NCBI RefSeq assembly: GCF_900142035.1
Contig: NZ_FQZI01000002.1
Span: 496,001 to 560,000 of the forward strand
Source of the DNA: Flavobacterium terrae
GTDB lineage: Bacteria; Bacteroidota; Bacteroidia; Flavobacteriales; Flavobacteriaceae
Length of the DNA stretch: 64,000 nucleotides
Reading direction: 5' to 3'
Shown: piece after piece, positions 55,993 to 64,000 of the stretch
How positions within the stretch are numbered: the first letter of the stretch is position 1
Layout: each line of letters starts with the position of its first letter
Position numbers and translations under genes: made by a program
The notes under the pieces: generated by a model
Database searches by the model: none
Told to the model about the DNA's origin: nothing
What the model saw: the letters and a program-made list of their open reading frames with translations, nothing else

Positions 55993-56021
55993 AAAATCCT
56001 ACAAAATTTTTGTAGGATTTT
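55993..56021 (-). terminator. Terminator of the cystathionine beta-synthase gene
   Basis: AAAATCCTACAAAA pairs with TTTTGTAGGATTTT; T run on the reverse strand, 21 bases past the stop. Confidence 0.85.
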
Positions 56022-56041
56022 AAATTTATTTTCTAAAGCTA

Positions 56042-57403
56042 TTACTTTATAGAATTGATTATATCATGTTTTGTTATAATATGATACTTTCCTTTTCCTA
56101 AGTCAACTAATACCGCCTGATTATCTTTGTTGATTAGTTTTGACACATCCTCTACCGCTGTACCTAAAGAAACTATTGGAAATGGATTACCCATTACCTC
56201 TCTAATAGGTTTATCGGCAACATTTTTATCTGTGATATAACTTTGGAACAAGTCAGATTCGTCTACAGAACCTACAAAGCCAGTAACATCTACAACTGGA
56301 ATTTGGGAAATTTTATATTTGCGCATTCTTTCAATAGCATGTGAAACCAACTCCTCTGTTCTTACAGTCACTAACGGCTTATCAATATGCTCTTTAATAA
56401 GATCTTCAGCTTTTGTTACTTCTTCCTCTAGGAATCCGCGTTCACGCATCCAATCATCATTGAACATTTTACCTACATAACGACTTCCTGAATCGTGGAA
56501 TAAAACCACAACAACATCGTCTTTTGTAAAATGCTCTTTTAACTGAATTAACCCTTTAATTGCTGCTCCAGCTGAATTTCCTACAAAGATTCCTTCTTCT
56601 AAGGCTATTTTACGAGTGTAGACAGCTGCATCTTTATCGGTTACTTTTGTAAAACCATCAATTAAAGAGAAATCAACGTTTTTAGGTAGGATATCTTCTC
56701 CAATACCTTCAGTGATGTAAGTATAAATTTCGTTCTCGTCAAAAATTCCAGTTTCATGGTATTTTTTAAAAACCGAACCATAGGTATCAATACCCCAAAT
56801 TTTAATATTTGGATTCTTTTCTTTTAAATATTTTGCCACACCAGATATTGTTCCTCCAGTTCCAACTCCTACAACAAAATGTGTAATTTTTCCTTCTGTT
56901 TGTTCCCAGATTTCAGGACCAGTTTGCTCATAGTGCGCAATAGCGTTACTAGGATTGTCATATTGATTAACATACCAAGAATTTGGAGTTTCTTCAGCTA
57001 AGCGTTTAGATACTGAATAATACGAGCGAGGGTCTGTTGGTTCTACATCTGTAGGACAAACTACAACCTTTGCACCAACTGCTCTAAGAATATCGCATTT
57101 TTCCTTTGATTGCTTGTCTGAAATCACACATATCAATTTGTAACCTTTTACAATTGCTCCAAGTGCTAATCCCATACCTGTGTTTCCAGATGTACCTTCA
57201 ATAATTGTTCCTCCTGGTTTCAATCTTCCATCAGCTTCGGCATCTTCAATCATTTTTACGGCCATTCTGTCTTTTACAGAATTACCTGGATTAAATGTTT
57301 CAACTTTTGCTAAGACTAAAGCATCTACTTCAGCGGTAACTTTGTTTAGTTTAACTAAAGGAGTGTTTCCGATAGTTTCTAATATGTTTTTTGCGTATTG
57401 CAT
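56042..57403 (-). CDS. Pyridoxal-phosphate cystathionine beta-synthase
   Basis: It condenses homocysteine with serine (or makes cysteine from serine derivatives). The N-terminal 320 residues are a fold-type II PLP domain: YAKNILETIGNTPLVKLNKV, FNPGNSVKDRMAVKM (Schiff-base Lys), GTSGNTGMGLA, GVGTGGTISGVAKYLK. The C-terminal ~110 residues carry a pair of CBS domains (LVSHAIERMRKYKISQIPVV, IREVMGNPFPIV), which may bind adenosyl ligands. The length of 453 and CBS pair fit cystathionine beta-synthase rather than cysteine synthase. The reaction direction in vivo is inferred. Confidence 0.9.
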   Translation of the reverse strand: MQYAKNILETIGNTPLVKLNKVTAEVDALVLAKVETFNPGNSVKDRMAVKMIEDAEADGRLKPGGTIIEGTSGNTGMGLALGAIVKGYKLICVISDKQSKEKCDILRAVGAKVVVCPTDVEPTDPRSYYSVSKRLAEETPNSWYVNQYDNPSNAIAHYEQTGPEIWEQTEGKITHFVVGVGTGGTISGVAKYLKEKNPNIKIWGIDTYGSVFKKYHETGIFDENEIYTYITEGIGEDILPKNVDFSLIDGFTKVTDKDAAVYTRKIALEEGIFVGNSAGAAIKGLIQLKEHFTKDDVVVVLFHDSGSRYVGKMFNDDWMRERGFLEEEVTKAEDLIKEHIDKPLVTVRTEELVSHAIERMRKYKISQIPVVDVTGFVGSVDESDLFQSYITDKNVADKPIREVMGNPFPIVSLGTAVEDVSKLINKDNQAVLVDLGKGKYHIITKHDIINSIK

Positions 57404-57424
57404 TATATTTGTTTTTTGTTGTTA

Positions 57425-57432
57425 CAAAGGTA
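57425..57432 (-). promoter_or_regulatory. -7 box of the cystathionine beta-synthase gene
   Basis: TACCTTTG (TAnnTTTG) on the reverse strand, 21 bases before the start codon. Confidence 0.5.
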
Positions 57433-57466
57433 AAAAAATGTACTTGATTATTGAAATCTAACTGAA

Positions 57467-57537
57467 TGCGTGAGGGATGGCAGCAAGTACCATGTACTGC
57501 GAACAGCCCGACCATGCCTATGGCAGGGTCACGCCCT
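57467..57537. repeat. Structured intergenic repeat, copy 2 (family also at 9083-9170)
   Basis: A GC-rich island. Its ends pair as GCGTGA (57468-57473) with TCACGC (57529-57534). Inner small hairpins are AGTAC-CAT-GTACT and GCC-TAT-GGC. Blocks GATGGCAGCAAGTACC and CTGCGAACAGCCCGACC align with GATGGAAGCGACATCC and TAGCGAACAACAGGACA of copy 1. It abuts the stop codon of the porin gene. Confidence 0.75.
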
Positions 57538-57539
57538 AA

Positions 57540-59501
57540 TTACTGAAAGAAATTCCATACTAAACCAAAACGAATAACAAAGTCCTTATATGGGTTATTA
57601 GGTGCGGCATAATAATCTCTTCCTGTAAAACTTGAATTAAAATGCTCTGCTTTTAGGAAAATTCGACATTGTTGAACACGAGCATTTACAAAGAAATCTA
57701 TGAGCGGAAAGTTTCCAATCTTCTTGGAATTCTGAGTATAAAATTCAGCAATTAATGGATTGTAGGCATTAGCATAATAACCTGTAAAATACTGGAATGT
57801 AAAACCTGTTTGTAAGAACATAGCCTTTTTAAAAAGGTAGTCAGAAAAATACAAAGTATTACGTGTAGTAATTTTTGGAACATTTAAGATTGGATCATTT
57901 TGAGTTACTTGCTGATACAAAACCGTGTTATCTAAAGCAAACTTTCTAAACTTAAACTCTTTTTCTACTTTAAGCGAAAAATATCCGATAGTGCTATTGT
58001 ATTGTTTAGGAGTAACTAAAATCTCATCAGAACTTAGTGAATCATCGCTAAAATACAAATGATCAGTTAAAGTTGAAATTTGTGCTTGAGCAGACCCCCA
58101 TTGCGTTGTTGCATCTATTTTAAGCGTATTAATTTTTTCGTTATTAAAGCTATGCTTCCAGTTGTAATTTACAAAATCACTTTGATATAAGGTATAATTC
58201 ATATCAGGCACTTTGCTTAAATTTAAGTATTGTGCAGAAAAATAGTTTTTATCATTAAACTTATACTTAACCGAAAGATCTAATGTAGAAAATGTTTGCT
58301 TAGAAATAGCTTTAGAAAATAAAGCGTAACCATATATTTTATTCTTGTTGTAAAAATACTTTCCACCAACTGCGTTTAAATCATTATTATTTGTATTTGG
58401 TATCAAAATTTGATTTCCGGAAACAATATAACGATCATAGAAATAATTGTATTTGAAGTCTTCAATAAAGAAATTGAATTTACCTATTAATGAGTTACTA
58501 AAAGTTGCGCCTAGCTTATTATACATTACGTTACTTTTAGTTAAATCATTATAATTTGAATTCACAAAGCTACTACCATACCTTTCAGTTTTAGTAGGCA
58601 TTTTAAATTCAAAATATTTTGTCTCATAACTAAACTGATGATCTAACAAAACATTATTTGCATTATCATTTTTATTGATTCTAAAACTATGGTCAATAAA
58701 ATAACGTTTTCCCTTAAGCATTGAAGATGCATCAGATAGATTAACTTCAAGTCTTGATCGATCTGTGAATTCTGAATTACCTGATTCAAAGTTATCAATA
58801 TCTATAATCCCATCATTTTCTTTATTCAACATATCCTGACTTGTATAATGTAGATTAGCAATATATCTTCTGTTACTTGTACTATAACTAGTAGTAAACC
58901 TGAAATTACCAGAACTTGATAGGTTGTTAATGTATTTTCCCAAGGAGCGAAGCCCTTTATAAGCAATGGAAAAATTTAAATTTTCTGAAGTATTTAAAGT
59001 AATAAAAGCATCAAGGTTTTGGCCTTGTTCAAGAACTGTTTTAAAATATAATTCCGTAAGTGGTGTCGCTACAGAAAAATATTTAATGTCATTAGCATTT
59101 AAATAATTAAAATGCTTTCCTTTAAAACCAAAATTAGGCAATGAAGTTGTACTTGAACTAATTCCAAAATCTAATGTATTATAGGTGTGACCATCATTAG
59201 CAAATGGTAATAATCCAAAATTATCCCTTCTGAGATAATTAAAGGCATACTCCTTTTTTATCGTTAAGGAAGTATCAACATAAACAGTATCCTTATTAAG
59301 GGAAATAATTCTATACTGATTATGTTTAGCTTTAGGAGCTTCTTTAGGAGCTTCACGAAGTGACTTAGCCTTAGTTGTATCTTTATCAATCAAAGAAGTA
59401 TTATCAATACCTCCGCTTGCTCTCCTCAATGGATTCCTTTGTGCAGAAACACTACTCCAAGAAAAAACAAAAAAAACTATTACTATTAAAGATAATCTCA
59501 T
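57540..59501 (-). CDS. Putative porin, Porin_10-like outer membrane protein
   Basis: A 653-residue exported beta-barrel protein. A signal peptide (FFVFSWSSVSAQ) is followed by a periplasmic stretch and then many alternating amphipathic strands (YFEFKMPTKTERYGSSF, IYGYALFSKAISKQTFSTLDLSVKYKF), ending in a terminal aromatic strand (DFVIRFGLVWNFFQ). This matches the Bacteroidota putative porin family. The start is taken at 59501 (MRLSLIVIVFF); the open frame to 59540 lies upstream of the signal sequence and partly in the terminator. Confidence 0.82.
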   Translation of the reverse strand: MRLSLIVIVFFVFSWSSVSAQRNPLRRASGGIDNTSLIDKDTTKAKSLREAPKEAPKAKHNQYRIISLNKDTVYVDTSLTIKKEYAFNYLRRDNFGLLPFANDGHTYNTLDFGISSSTTSLPNFGFKGKHFNYLNANDIKYFSVATPLTELYFKTVLEQGQNLDAFITLNTSENLNFSIAYKGLRSLGKYINNLSSSGNFRFTTSYSTSNRRYIANLHYTSQDMLNKENDGIIDIDNFESGNSEFTDRSRLEVNLSDASSMLKGKRYFIDHSFRINKNDNANNVLLDHQFSYETKYFEFKMPTKTERYGSSFVNSNYNDLTKSNVMYNKLGATFSNSLIGKFNFFIEDFKYNYFYDRYIVSGNQILIPNTNNNDLNAVGGKYFYNKNKIYGYALFSKAISKQTFSTLDLSVKYKFNDKNYFSAQYLNLSKVPDMNYTLYQSDFVNYNWKHSFNNEKINTLKIDATTQWGSAQAQISTLTDHLYFSDDSLSSDEILVTPKQYNSTIGYFSLKVEKEFKFRKFALDNTVLYQQVTQNDPILNVPKITTRNTLYFSDYLFKKAMFLQTGFTFQYFTGYYANAYNPLIAEFYTQNSKKIGNFPLIDFFVNARVQQCRIFLKAEHFNSSFTGRDYYAAPNNPYKDFVIRFGLVWNFFQ

Positions 59502-59540
59502 TCCATTTTTAATTATGGCAAATGTAATAAGAAAATACAA

Positions 59541-59570
59541 AAAAAGCCGATAAAATAAATTATCGGCTTT
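59541..59570 (-). terminator. Terminator of the SusC-SusD-lipoprotein operon
   Basis: AAAGCCGATAA pairs with TTATCGGCTTT (6-base loop), followed by a T run on the reverse strand, 19 bases past the lipoprotein stop. Confidence 0.85.
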
Positions 59571-59589
59571 ATATAAAAGAATAACTAAA

Positions 59590-60318
59590 CTAGTTTATAT
59601 CAAACTCTTCAGTAATATCTGTTCCAAAATCACCTCCACCTGTAACCAGTATAGCTCCAGAATCCGAAAGATTACTAACAGTATAAGTCCCTGTCATACC
59701 ATCCCCGTACGAATCATAAATTACAAAATAGTAGTGACCTGCAGCCAAACATAGTTGAGTAGAAAAAGATGCATCTCCATCAGCATAGCCGTCTCCAGAA
59801 GCAACTAAATTTGAATTCTCATCGATTAATTCCCAAGAAGTTTCAGAAGCATAATCATCGAATAAAAAATCAATTTTAACCTTTGAACCATTACAGAATT
59901 CAGTAACATTAATAGTTAACGGTTTACCTACATAAATTCCAGGAGCTGCTGCCAAGTTTAAAGCAATTTTTTTTCCAGTTCCTAAATTGTTCCCTGTTAC
60001 AGTAACATTGAAAGTACCAACATTTGAATTTGCAGGAATTGTAACAGTTGCTGGAACTGTATAATCACTTGCAGGCATTGTTGTTGCTGTTGGCGCTGTA
60101 TTAACTACTATACTATATGTTCTATCATAACTCATTACAGCAGAGGCATACACTTTTACAGAACCTGTTTTAGTAGCATTAGCTTCCACTTCAATGTTAT
60201 TTGACATCTCCAAAGATGCATAATTTAAAGCTTCATTATCATCATCTTCATTACAACCTACCATTATTGTAAATAATGCGAAAATTGCGCTGAGAATTGT
60301 TATTTTTCTAAAATTCAT
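59590..60318 (-). CDS. Surface lipoprotein with Calx-beta-like domain
   Basis: A 242-residue lipoprotein: a signal peptide ends with VGCNEDDD (lipobox MVGC), the acidic residues after Cys fitting the Bacteroidota surface export signal. The middle has a Calx-beta-like domain (VYASAVMSYDRTYSIVVNTAPTATTMPASDYTVP). The C-terminal part (NGSKVKIDFLFDDYASETSWELID ... DSYGDGMTGTYTVS) resembles pre-peptidase/jelly-roll motifs. It probably helps bind substrate as the third gene of the SusCD operon; the gene order SusC-SusD-lipoprotein supports this. Confidence 0.8.
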   Translation of the reverse strand: MNFRKITILSAIFALFTIMVGCNEDDDNEALNYASLEMSNNIEVEANATKTGSVKVYASAVMSYDRTYSIVVNTAPTATTMPASDYTVPATVTIPANSNVGTFNVTVTGNNLGTGKKIALNLAAAPGIYVGKPLTINVTEFCNGSKVKIDFLFDDYASETSWELIDENSNLVASGDGYADGDASFSTQLCLAAGHYYFVIYDSYGDGMTGTYTVSNLSDSGAILVTGGGDFGTDITEEFDIN

Positions 60319-60336
60319 AATATTTGTTTTTTAATA

Positions 60337-61803
60337 TTAATAATTCTGACCATCAATGAATGGGTTGTTCAACACTTCAGCTTGAGGAATTTTGAAAGTT
60401 AACTTCTCATCATTTGAAGGAGTAGATGTACCCGCTTGATAAACGTGATTAGTTCCTCTTGTAGCATTCTTATGATTACGTTTCATAGATAAATATGATT
60501 TACCTTCTCCCCATAATTCAATTCTCGTTTGCTTATAAATTTCATCTAATAAAGCTTGTCCCGTTAGTGCATCAATGTAAGTTGTGCTAGTCAAACGATT
60601 AGACAACAAATTAGATAGTAAAGATTTTGCAGTAGCTTCATCTCCACTTTTAGCAGCAGCTTCAGCTCCTAATAAATAAAACTCATCAACTCTCATATAG
60701 ATATAGTCAGTTGTAATATTTCTTTGTCCACCAGCAACTTTAGCTGGATCAAAGAACTTATTTAAAGGCAATTGAGTTGAGGCAGAAAATTGTGTTTTTC
60801 TGATATCAGATGCAGGAATAGAAGCGTATAATGCATTATCCATAACTTTTCTATCACCAGCCCAAGCATAACTATAGGTATACACATCTACTTGTCCCCA
60901 CCAAGAAACTAAGTCTAATCCTTGATCTGTAGTCAAATCCGCACCCCACATCCAAGATGGAGTATTAACATTATTAAAACCACCTTTTAATTCAAGTGCT
61001 GTAGTTTTAGGGAAACCTCCATTATTAACGATATCAACTGATAAGTCTTTAGCTTCTGCATTCATACCCATAGCAGCATATGTGTAAGCCAATAATCCCT
61101 TAGCAACAACATCATTAACTTGGTTTTTATTTTCTCTTGTGTAGCCATTCAACAACGTAATTGCACTATTAAGATCACTTACAATTAAAGCATACACATC
61201 AGCTGTAGTACTTTTAGGTTGTGCTTGTTGTTCTGGATCTGTATAAATAGGTAAAATTGCTCTAGATGACTCAAACTCTCTTGAATAGAATTGAGCTAAA
61301 TAAAAGTAAGCGTAACCTCTTAAGGCTTTAGCTTGACCCATTAAATATTTATTTTCTTGATTTACAGGAGTAATATCATTACCTCCTAGTGTTTTAATAA
61401 CAATATTACAAGAACGAATTATACGATAATAATATCTCCAAGGCTTATAGTTTTCATTTCTTGTGAAATCTACAGTCGCTTGATAATTAACCAATCTAGA
61501 ATACCATCCATAGACACTAGCTGACAAAGCCATATCTCCAGATAACATATCCGAATAAATATCATATCCTTTCTGACCAAAATCATCATGATCTAAGTTT
61601 GTACCCCCAGTACCAGTTTCAAACATAGTACTATAAATTCCAGAAACTAATCCCTTAACTAAGGCAGGGTTATTAGCAGCTGCTTCAGTATACTGCTCTT
61701 GAGTAATAATTTCTGTAGGTTCAGTGTTAAGATAATCTTCACTACAACCAACAGTACTCAGCAACAATACTGCAAAAATTGAATTAATTAATTTATTTTT
61801 CAT
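60337..61803 (-). CDS. SusD/RagB family outer membrane lipoprotein
   Basis: SusD-like proteins form the lid of the SusC transporter and capture nutrients. The 488 residues begin with a lipoprotein signal (VGCSEDYLNTEPTE), then the TPR-rich core (KALRGYAYFYLAQFYSREFESS, LLAYTYAAMGMNAEAKDLS) and the C-terminal SusD_RagB region (YMRVDEFYLLGAEAAAKSGDEATAKSLLSNLLSNR, RIELWGEGKSYLSMKR). It starts 11 bases after SusC. The substrate is not evident; no sugar hydrolase or peptidase lies in the window. Confidence 0.95.
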   Translation of the reverse strand: MKNKLINSIFAVLLLSTVGCSEDYLNTEPTEIITQEQYTEAAANNPALVKGLVSGIYSTMFETGTGGTNLDHDDFGQKGYDIYSDMLSGDMALSASVYGWYSRLVNYQATVDFTRNENYKPWRYYYRIIRSCNIVIKTLGGNDITPVNQENKYLMGQAKALRGYAYFYLAQFYSREFESSRAILPIYTDPEQQAQPKSTTADVYALIVSDLNSAITLLNGYTRENKNQVNDVVAKGLLAYTYAAMGMNAEAKDLSVDIVNNGGFPKTTALELKGGFNNVNTPSWMWGADLTTDQGLDLVSWWGQVDVYTYSYAWAGDRKVMDNALYASIPASDIRKTQFSASTQLPLNKFFDPAKVAGGQRNITTDYIYMRVDEFYLLGAEAAAKSGDEATAKSLLSNLLSNRLTSTTYIDALTGQALLDEIYKQTRIELWGEGKSYLSMKRNHKNATRGTNHVYQAGTSTPSNDEKLTFKIPQAEVLNNPFIDGQNY

Positions 61804-61814
61804 CTTTTTTCTTT

Positions 61815-64000
61815 TTAAAATTCAAGTCTTAAACCCATTGTAAAAGTAGATAATGTAGAATAACGATAAGTATTTGAATTACCATTTTCAGAAGTAGAAG
61901 GATTTAAACCTTTACGCTTTGATGACAAAAACAAGTTATCTCCAGACACAAAAATATTAAACTTAGATATAGCTAACTTATCAGTAAATTTAGATGGCAT
62001 TGTATATCCAATTCTCGCATTATTTAGACCAATATAGTCAGCTTTAGTCAAGAATCTAGTAGATTGAGAAGCAACGTTTGCATCTTGACCAGCAGATAAT
62101 CTAGGAATATCTGTAATATCACCTGGTTTTTGCCATCTACCTCTAATATCTGTTGACCAGTTATTTGCACCTGCTGTACCATTAGCCATTAAACCAGCAT
62201 AAGCCCCATCATAAACATAACCTCCTAATCTGTATACAAATTGAGTAGTTAAATCAAAGTTCTTATAAGCAGCATTCAATCTGAAAGCACCTCTAACTTT
62301 AGGTATAGATGATTTACCAACATAATTTAATGTAGCTTGAGCATAATTATTTGTTGTTGTTTTACCAACATTCGCATTAGGGTTAGCTGCTAAATAATCA
62401 ACCATACTAGGGATTGTAACATCACCTGTGTTAAAAATTCCATCTGAGTTTTTATCATCAAAATATCTAAACCAAAGAGCTGTACCATCAGCAGCATCAA
62501 CACCAGCCCATTCTCTTAAATAGTAATCATAAATTGATCTTCCTTGAGACCATGCAAAAGGAGCATCATTAGAATCAAGGACTTTAGGCATACCTGTAGC
62601 TGGATCAATAGGCATTTTAGTTATCTTGTTTTCAAGAATCTCACCATTTACACCAAAATCTAAACTAAATCCTCCTCTATTTTCAGCTTTTAATAAGTGT
62701 GCATTTACATCAAATTCAATACCACTATTTCTTAACTGACCATCATTAACTTGAATAATAGCAACCCCTGTAGATATTGCTGTTCTTCTTTCAAAAATAA
62801 GATTATCAGTATTTTTCACATAGTAATCAACATTTAAATCCAATGAATTATTGAATAATGATGTTTCTATACCAACCTGAGCAGTTTTAGATGTCTCCCA
62901 AGTCAAATCTTTATTTCCTGGAATTGGTCTAGGAACTATTGAATAGTCATTATTAACAACACCAACATTAAATGTGTCATAACCTGGCCATAAACCTACA
63001 CCTTCTTGATCTCCAGTTAAACCGTAACTTCCTTTTATTTTTAAATAATTAATATATTTTGAATCATTAAGAAATTTTTCTTTAGTAACAACCCAAGAAG
63101 CACCTACTGAACCAAAAGTCCCCCACTTATCATCTTTAAATCTTGAAGAACCATCACGACGACCTGTAGCCGTAAAATAGTATTTACCACTATAATTGTA
63201 ATTTAATTGTCCAAAATAACTTTCTGTTTTAGCAGATTCTGTATAAGACAAAGTAGGACTACCAGTCAAAATATATTGACTCAAATCATAGGTATCTGGA
63301 ACAACTGATCTATATTTTGAAGCTTCAATAGTATTATCTTTCCAGCTGTTAGACTCATGAGCCACAAAAGCCTCAAAATTATGATTACCAAAATTATTTT
63401 TATATCTTAATAATTGTAGGAAATTTTGCATAATATAACTTTGTCTATTCTTATACAAAGATCCTAATTGTGAAGCAGAAGATCCGTAGAATGGATTACC
63501 TCTTAAATTTCTCTCGAAATCACGATATTGAGCACCATACAAAGTTTCAAAAGTCAAACCTTTATATAATTTAACATCAAAATTAAAACTACCATTAAAT
63601 TCTTTAGTATCTCTACGATCTCTATCAAACTTAGCATCTGCAATCGCATTTGTTAATGCACCAAAACCTCTTTGACCAGCAGGACCTCCTCCGTAATCAT
63701 ATTGATAACCTCCATAAATTGGATCTTCAACCATATTTCCAGCAGCATCTCTAGTAAAAAGAGGATAAATCGAAGGAATGTTATCTACAAACCAAAATAT
63801 ACTTCCAGAATCAGAAGTTTGTCCATTATTATTACTTCTCGATCCACTAAAACCAATATTAGCACCAGCTTTTAACCATTCTTTAGGTTGATGACTAACA
63901 TTTAATCTTGTTGTATATCTCTTGAAATCAGAGTTAATTATTGTTCCCTTTTCGTCTAAATAACCAAACGAGCTGAAATAACGTGTTTTATCATTACCTC
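61815..64000 (-). CDS. SusC/RagA family TonB-linked outer membrane transporter (partial)
   Basis: The open frame runs from its stop at 61815 to the right edge, so the N-terminus (signal peptide, carboxypeptidase-like domain, TonB box and plug) lies outside. Visible C-terminal ~728 residues are barrel strands typical of SusC: FRYFSSFGYLDEKGTIINS-like RYFSSFGYLDEKGTI near the edge, YFTATGRRDGSSRFKDDKWGTF, LKIKGSYGLTGDQEGVG, NLTWETSKTAQVGIE, and the terminal RYSTLSTFTMGLRLEF with a C-terminal Phe. Together with SusD it should import oligomers. Confidence 0.95.
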   Translation of the reverse strand, partial: GNDKTRYFSSFGYLDEKGTIINSDFKRYTTRLNVSHQPKEWLKAGANIGFSGSRSNNNGQTSDSGSIFWFVDNIPSIYPLFTRDAAGNMVEDPIYGGYQYDYGGGPAGQRGFGALTNAIADAKFDRDRRDTKEFNGSFNFDVKLYKGLTFETLYGAQYRDFERNLRGNPFYGSSASQLGSLYKNRQSYIMQNFLQLLRYKNNFGNHNFEAFVAHESNSWKDNTIEASKYRSVVPDTYDLSQYILTGSPTLSYTESAKTESYFGQLNYNYSGKYYFTATGRRDGSSRFKDDKWGTFGSVGASWVVTKEKFLNDSKYINYLKIKGSYGLTGDQEGVGLWPGYDTFNVGVVNNDYSIVPRPIPGNKDLTWETSKTAQVGIETSLFNNSLDLNVDYYVKNTDNLIFERRTAISTGVAIIQVNDGQLRNSGIEFDVNAHLLKAENRGGFSLDFGVNGEILENKITKMPIDPATGMPKVLDSNDAPFAWSQGRSIYDYYLREWAGVDAADGTALWFRYFDDKNSDGIFNTGDVTIPSMVDYLAANPNANVGKTTTNNYAQATLNYVGKSSIPKVRGAFRLNAAYKNFDLTTQFVYRLGGYVYDGAYAGLMANGTAGANNWSTDIRGRWQKPGDITDIPRLSAGQDANVASQSTRFLTKADYIGLNNARIGYTMPSKFTDKLAISKFNIFVSGDNLFLSSKRKGLNPSTSENGNSNTYRYSTLSTFTMGLRLEF

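Noticed and set aside
57504..57540. C-terminal extension or fusion of the porin frame into the repeat
   Set aside because: The porin frame stops at 57540, right before the repeat; the repeat has no coding frame of its own.

Overview
The window is AT-rich chromosomal DNA from a member of the Bacteroidota, most likely Flavobacterium or a close relative. Supporting signs are the TAnnTTTG-type -7 promoter boxes, the lack of Shine-Dalgarno-like leaders, secreted proteins with type IX secretion (T9SS) C-terminal sorting domains, a SusC/SusD pair, a Porin_10-type outer membrane protein, the ~480-residue GAPDH, and many Bacteroidota-type families (DUF2851, DUF3467, PspC-like). Most of it is a conserved housekeeping backbone. 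There is no rRNA operon, CRISPR array, transposase or prophage.

Layout. 0-9 kb: riboflavin (ribD), a HAD phosphatase, a YigZ-type protein, a thioesterase, dnaA with a phosphatase and an RsmI-like methyltransferase, then a reverse-strand operon dapF-GNAT-mltG. 9-20 kb: a Do/HtrA protease, a BspA-like leucine-rich-repeat T9SS cargo and a neighbouring exported protein that share an unusual operator/promoter, gapdh, several small genes, and a LysM-NlpC/P60 cell wall hydrolase. 20-28 kb: the two aconitases (acnA-type and acnB) with a CHAT-domain (caspase-like) protease gene between them. 28-36 kb: a T9SS cargo, a MoxR ATPase, two parvulin-type periplasmic foldases and prfC. 36-51.5 kb: the universal transcription/translation block, read right to left as rpsU-xerC-hpf-tRNAs-tuf-tRNA-Trp-secE-nusG-rplK-rplA-rplJ-rplL-rpoB-rpoC. 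51.5-57.4 kb: a flavin reductase, acyl-CoA dehydrogenase, ComEA-like, PspC and DUF2851 genes, and cystathionine beta-synthase. 57.5-64 kb: a porin and a SusC-SusD-lipoprotein nutrient uptake operon cut by the right edge.

The two observations most worth following are (1) the solitary CHAT protease gene inside the aconitase locus, flanked by two look-alike terminators, and (2) two adjacent exported-protein genes whose promoters carry the same 20-bp palindrome at exactly the same distance (20 bp spacer) from the -7 box. A structured intergenic repeat family (9083-9170 and 57467-57537), a frame-split membrane protein at 35616-35997, and a strong hairpin between rplL and rpoB are also notable.
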